Part shown: in pieces, positions 1 through 3,000 of the stretch
How the letters are laid out: each line of letters opens with the position of its first letter
How positions within the stretch are numbered: position 1 is the stretch's first letter
From: an uncultured Lachnospiraceae bacterium
GTDB taxonomy: Bacteria; Bacillota_A; Clostridia; TANB77; CAG-508
DNA: 5,669 nucleotides
Assembly (NCBI GenBank): GCA_947165105.1
Contig: CAMUZC010000098.1
Coordinates: 1-5,669, forward strand
Direction: 5' to 3'
Translations under genes and position numbers: made by a program
The notes under the pieces: generated by a model
Seen by the model: only the letters and a program-made list of their open reading frames with translations
Database searches by the model: none
Told to the model about the DNA's origin: nothing

Positions 1-58
1 GTATAATTTTAAATGAATAATAAAAAATAATCTTATTTAATATACATATAAAAAATAA
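1..58 (+). promoter_or_regulatory. AT-rich 5' flank, putative core promoter and 5' UTR
   Basis: Only about 4 of these 58 bases are G or C, far below the coding region that follows. The stretch contains TATA-like words (GTATAATTTT at 1-10 and TATTTAATATA at about 35-45) in front of the start codon. There is no purine-rich Shine-Dalgarno block at bacterial spacing, only A-rich sequence (AAAAAATAA just before the ATG), which is typical of AT-rich protists. No species-specific initiator could be matched: neither the parabasalid TCA-type initiator nor a clear Entamoeba GAAC element is visible. Calling this the promoter is inference from position and composition. The true transcription start may lie inside or upstream of the window. 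Confidence 0.3.
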
Positions 59-3000
59 ATGAGTACAAAAGAAAAAGATCAAAAAGAAAATGAAGAAGAA
101 GAAATAGAAGAGGAAGTTGAAGAAGAAGTAGAAGAAGAAAACGAAGAAGAAAATAATGAAGAAAATAAAGAAAAGGAAAAACCAAAAAAAAATCCGAAAG
201 TACAAAAAGTAGAAGAAGAAAAAGTAAACAAAGATGAAGAAGAAGAAGAAGAGGTAGAAGTTGAAGTTGAAGAAGAAGTAGAAGAAAAAGAGGATGAAGA
301 AGTCGAAGATGATGAAAAAAATGAAGAACCAACTAAATTACCGCAAAAAACTAAAAATGGTCTTGATATATCTATGGAATTAATCAAAAAATTGAAAGAA
401 AGTTCAATAGATGATTCAGATGATACTATTTGTGATTTCATTAATCAAAAAGGTTTACCTATGGAAATAAAAGATGAAAATACTTTAGTTTTAATCTTAT
501 ATTTCCATAAATTATGTGTTCCTTTTGAAAAAATATTGAGTTCTTTAGACAAAAAAGATATTGTAAAAATATTTTTAAATTCGTTAAAAGAAAGCTATTA
601 CTTATTTGCTGATAGTCAACGAAAACATTTTAATTATAAATATATAGCCAAAAAAACATTTCCAAATTTAAAAAAATCCGAAGAAAAATCATTAATTTCT
701 ATGGAACTAAGTTCAGACGAACTTAATGAACCACTTCCATCTACGCCTTCCGTCTTTACAATTAATGAAAAGATTTTGGAATTAGGATTGGAAAGCAATG
801 GAAAATTAGATGTTTATTCAAAAATTCATATCCTTAAAGCATTAATAAGTCTTGTGAATGCTGAAAAATTAAATCCTTTCACAAAAGATTTTCAACAAAT
901 GGAAAATGATTTAATTAGACTTTATAAAAATGCACAAAAAGAAAAAATGACAGAAGAAAAATATAATGAATATGTAAAAATATTCATAGACGGTGAAAAA
1001 AGAGAAGATTGGATGAAAATAATTGCATCATCAAAAAAAGCAATAAGTATTTTCCAAAATATAAATGATTTAGATTCAATTAAAATATATGAAAGATTAT
1101 TTATACAATTATTGGGTCATCTTGATAGAGAAGTAAGAAATGATGCAGTTAAAATTTTAAATATTATTTATGATCAAACAACTTGGCAAGAAAAAAGTCC
1201 CTTCCCTTTAGAAAATACCAAAATACAATTATTAGGAGAAGAATTAAATTTAGAATTAACAATTGACAAAGAATCATATGCAGAAAAAAGTGTTGTATTA
1301 GTAGTATCTTCTCCTTCATTGAATGATAATATAAAGCATACAGTAACAACTTTTGTTAAAAGTGAATCAGAAGAAGCAATTGATGATACTATGAAATTAA
1401 AATTTAAATTAGGCAAATTAAGTAAATGCGGATATTATGATTGGTATTTAGTCCGTTTTAGTAAGGGAAGATTTTCAAATATAAAAATAATAAAAAAAAA
1501 AAATAAAATCGATGGAAAAGGTCGTACAATTGCATTAAATAAAGATGTCAGAAATTTATCCGCACATGAAGTTTTCCCAGATTTAATAAAAGCGGAAATT
1601 GACAAAAATCAAGGAAAACTCATAAGAAGAGGAAATTTCAAAACTTTAGAAAGTAATTTAGAAGAACTAAGTAATAGATTTATCAATTGTTTATATATAA
1701 TGGGAGCTTTAGAAAGAGATAATAATATAGCTTATGATGAAGAAACAGGTAAACCAATTGATATAGCTAATACAGATGCATCTCCGATGGCTATTACTAA
1801 TAGAGCCTCCATTTCTTCTTTATTAGGTGGAGATGAAGATTTTAAATCATTAGTTAATAAAGCAAAAAGTTTACATATTAAAGTTATTATAGATTCTTTA
1901 TGCAGAATTAGTTCTTCAAGAGCAAATAGAAAATATAGAAATGTTTTATTAAGATATTTAGATACTCAAAGTAAATTACAGTTATGCTATGGTAGTGATG
2001 GAAAAAGTGTTCAATATGAAGATAGTACTGTCTTGAATTATAGAAAAGTAGAAGCTTGGGAAATGCTTATTAATGAAATAAAAACAATTGTAGATAAATT
2101 TGGTATAGATGGATTACATTTAGATAATTGTCAAATATGGCCACATATAATGGAAATGAATAACTATGAATTATATAGAATTGATAATGATGGACAACCG
2201 GCCTATTCCCCCATGGAAATTCTTAATGGAGAAATTGTTATTCCAAATTCTGAAAGCGGATATTGGCAAACTGATAACTGTGATAATTATGCTAATCCAT
2301 TATTAATAAAATTAACAAGAGAAATATGGAATGAATATCCTGAATTTATTTTCTTAGGAGAATGTTGGTTAGAGGAAAGATATTCTCAAAGACATGTAAG
2401 TTTAGTAAAAAGTGGTATTATTCCAAGAATGTATACATTACCGGTAATTATATCCCAAATGTTAGGAAAAAAAATATTACATAATGGAAATATTGAATCC
2501 GTCCAACCAGAAAATGTCTCTATTATAAAAGAATGGTATGAAGAAAATTATAAAAATTTACCAGAAGGTTCAATTTTAGTCCAAAGTTCAAGTGGACAAG
2601 TATGGCCTTATCCAGCATTATTATATGGTAAAGGTAATTGGAGTGCAGTTGATTTATTATTTACTTTACCTGATGTACCAATGACTTTCATGAACGAAAT
2701 TGATGGAGAAGCTTATAGAGTCCAAATCACTAATGTTTATACTAGTAGAGAAAATAAAAATGAAGCAACTCAAAAAAATGATAGAAGTTTATTATCAAGA
2801 AGTAAAAGTTTAATGAAATTCATTGAAACAAAAGAGCAAGAGGAAAGAGAGAAAGAAAAGGAAGATAAAAATTTACCAAGAGTAAATTCAAAATTATTTT
2901 TAAATGATTATTTACCACAATATGATTTATCAGCAAGCATTAGTTCTATAATAAATTTGAGTGGAGTCACAAATGCTAAAGATATAGAAAGTAAACAACA

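Larger units (their letters stand above)
86..328 (+). repeat. Glu-rich low-complexity tail / polypurine GAA-rich tract
   Basis: Residues 10-90 are dominated by Glu with Lys, Val and Asn; I count 45 Glu in the first 90 residues. At the DNA level the plus strand is almost all purine, built from GAA and GTA/GTT codons. The segment is probably disordered, or a charged single helix, and lies outside any catalytic domain. A short basic, proline-containing break (KPKKNPKVQK at 41-50) splits it into two acidic halves. Such tracts expand and contract by replication slippage, so length differences between alleles would be expected. Its function is unknown; charge-mediated interaction or regulation is only a guess. 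Confidence 0.85.

Noticed and set aside
1..58. Bacterial gene with ribosome binding site.
   Set aside because: No GGAGG-like sequence is present at suitable spacing; the only purines before the ATG are A runs. Protein features (AMPK-type module, long disordered acidic tail) also point to a eukaryote.
33..441. Antisense open frames opposite the acidic tail (33-332 and 79-441, minus strand), Leu/Phe-rich or Ser/Phe-rich.
   Set aside because: They are the complement of the GAA-type polypurine tract, which reads as TTC/CTT/TCT codons and has few stops in any frame. They show no motif and no domain composition. The hydrophobic Leu/Phe version is not a real membrane protein.
1164..1416. Two short antisense open frames (1164-1349 and 1174-1416).
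   Set aside because: They overlap the well-supported plus-strand gene inside its beta-sandwich-like segment, overlap each other, and contain no recognisable protein features.
2681..2704. MTFMNEID (875-882) as GH13 region IV (F-x-x-N-H-D), which would supply the third catalytic Asp as Asp882.
   Set aside because: The preceding LLFTLPDVP matches the 'LPGxP' segment after the final barrel strands, and N-E-I fits G-x-E-I of that segment. Region IV should lie about 30 residues earlier, where LVQSSS is found. A structure model could overturn this.
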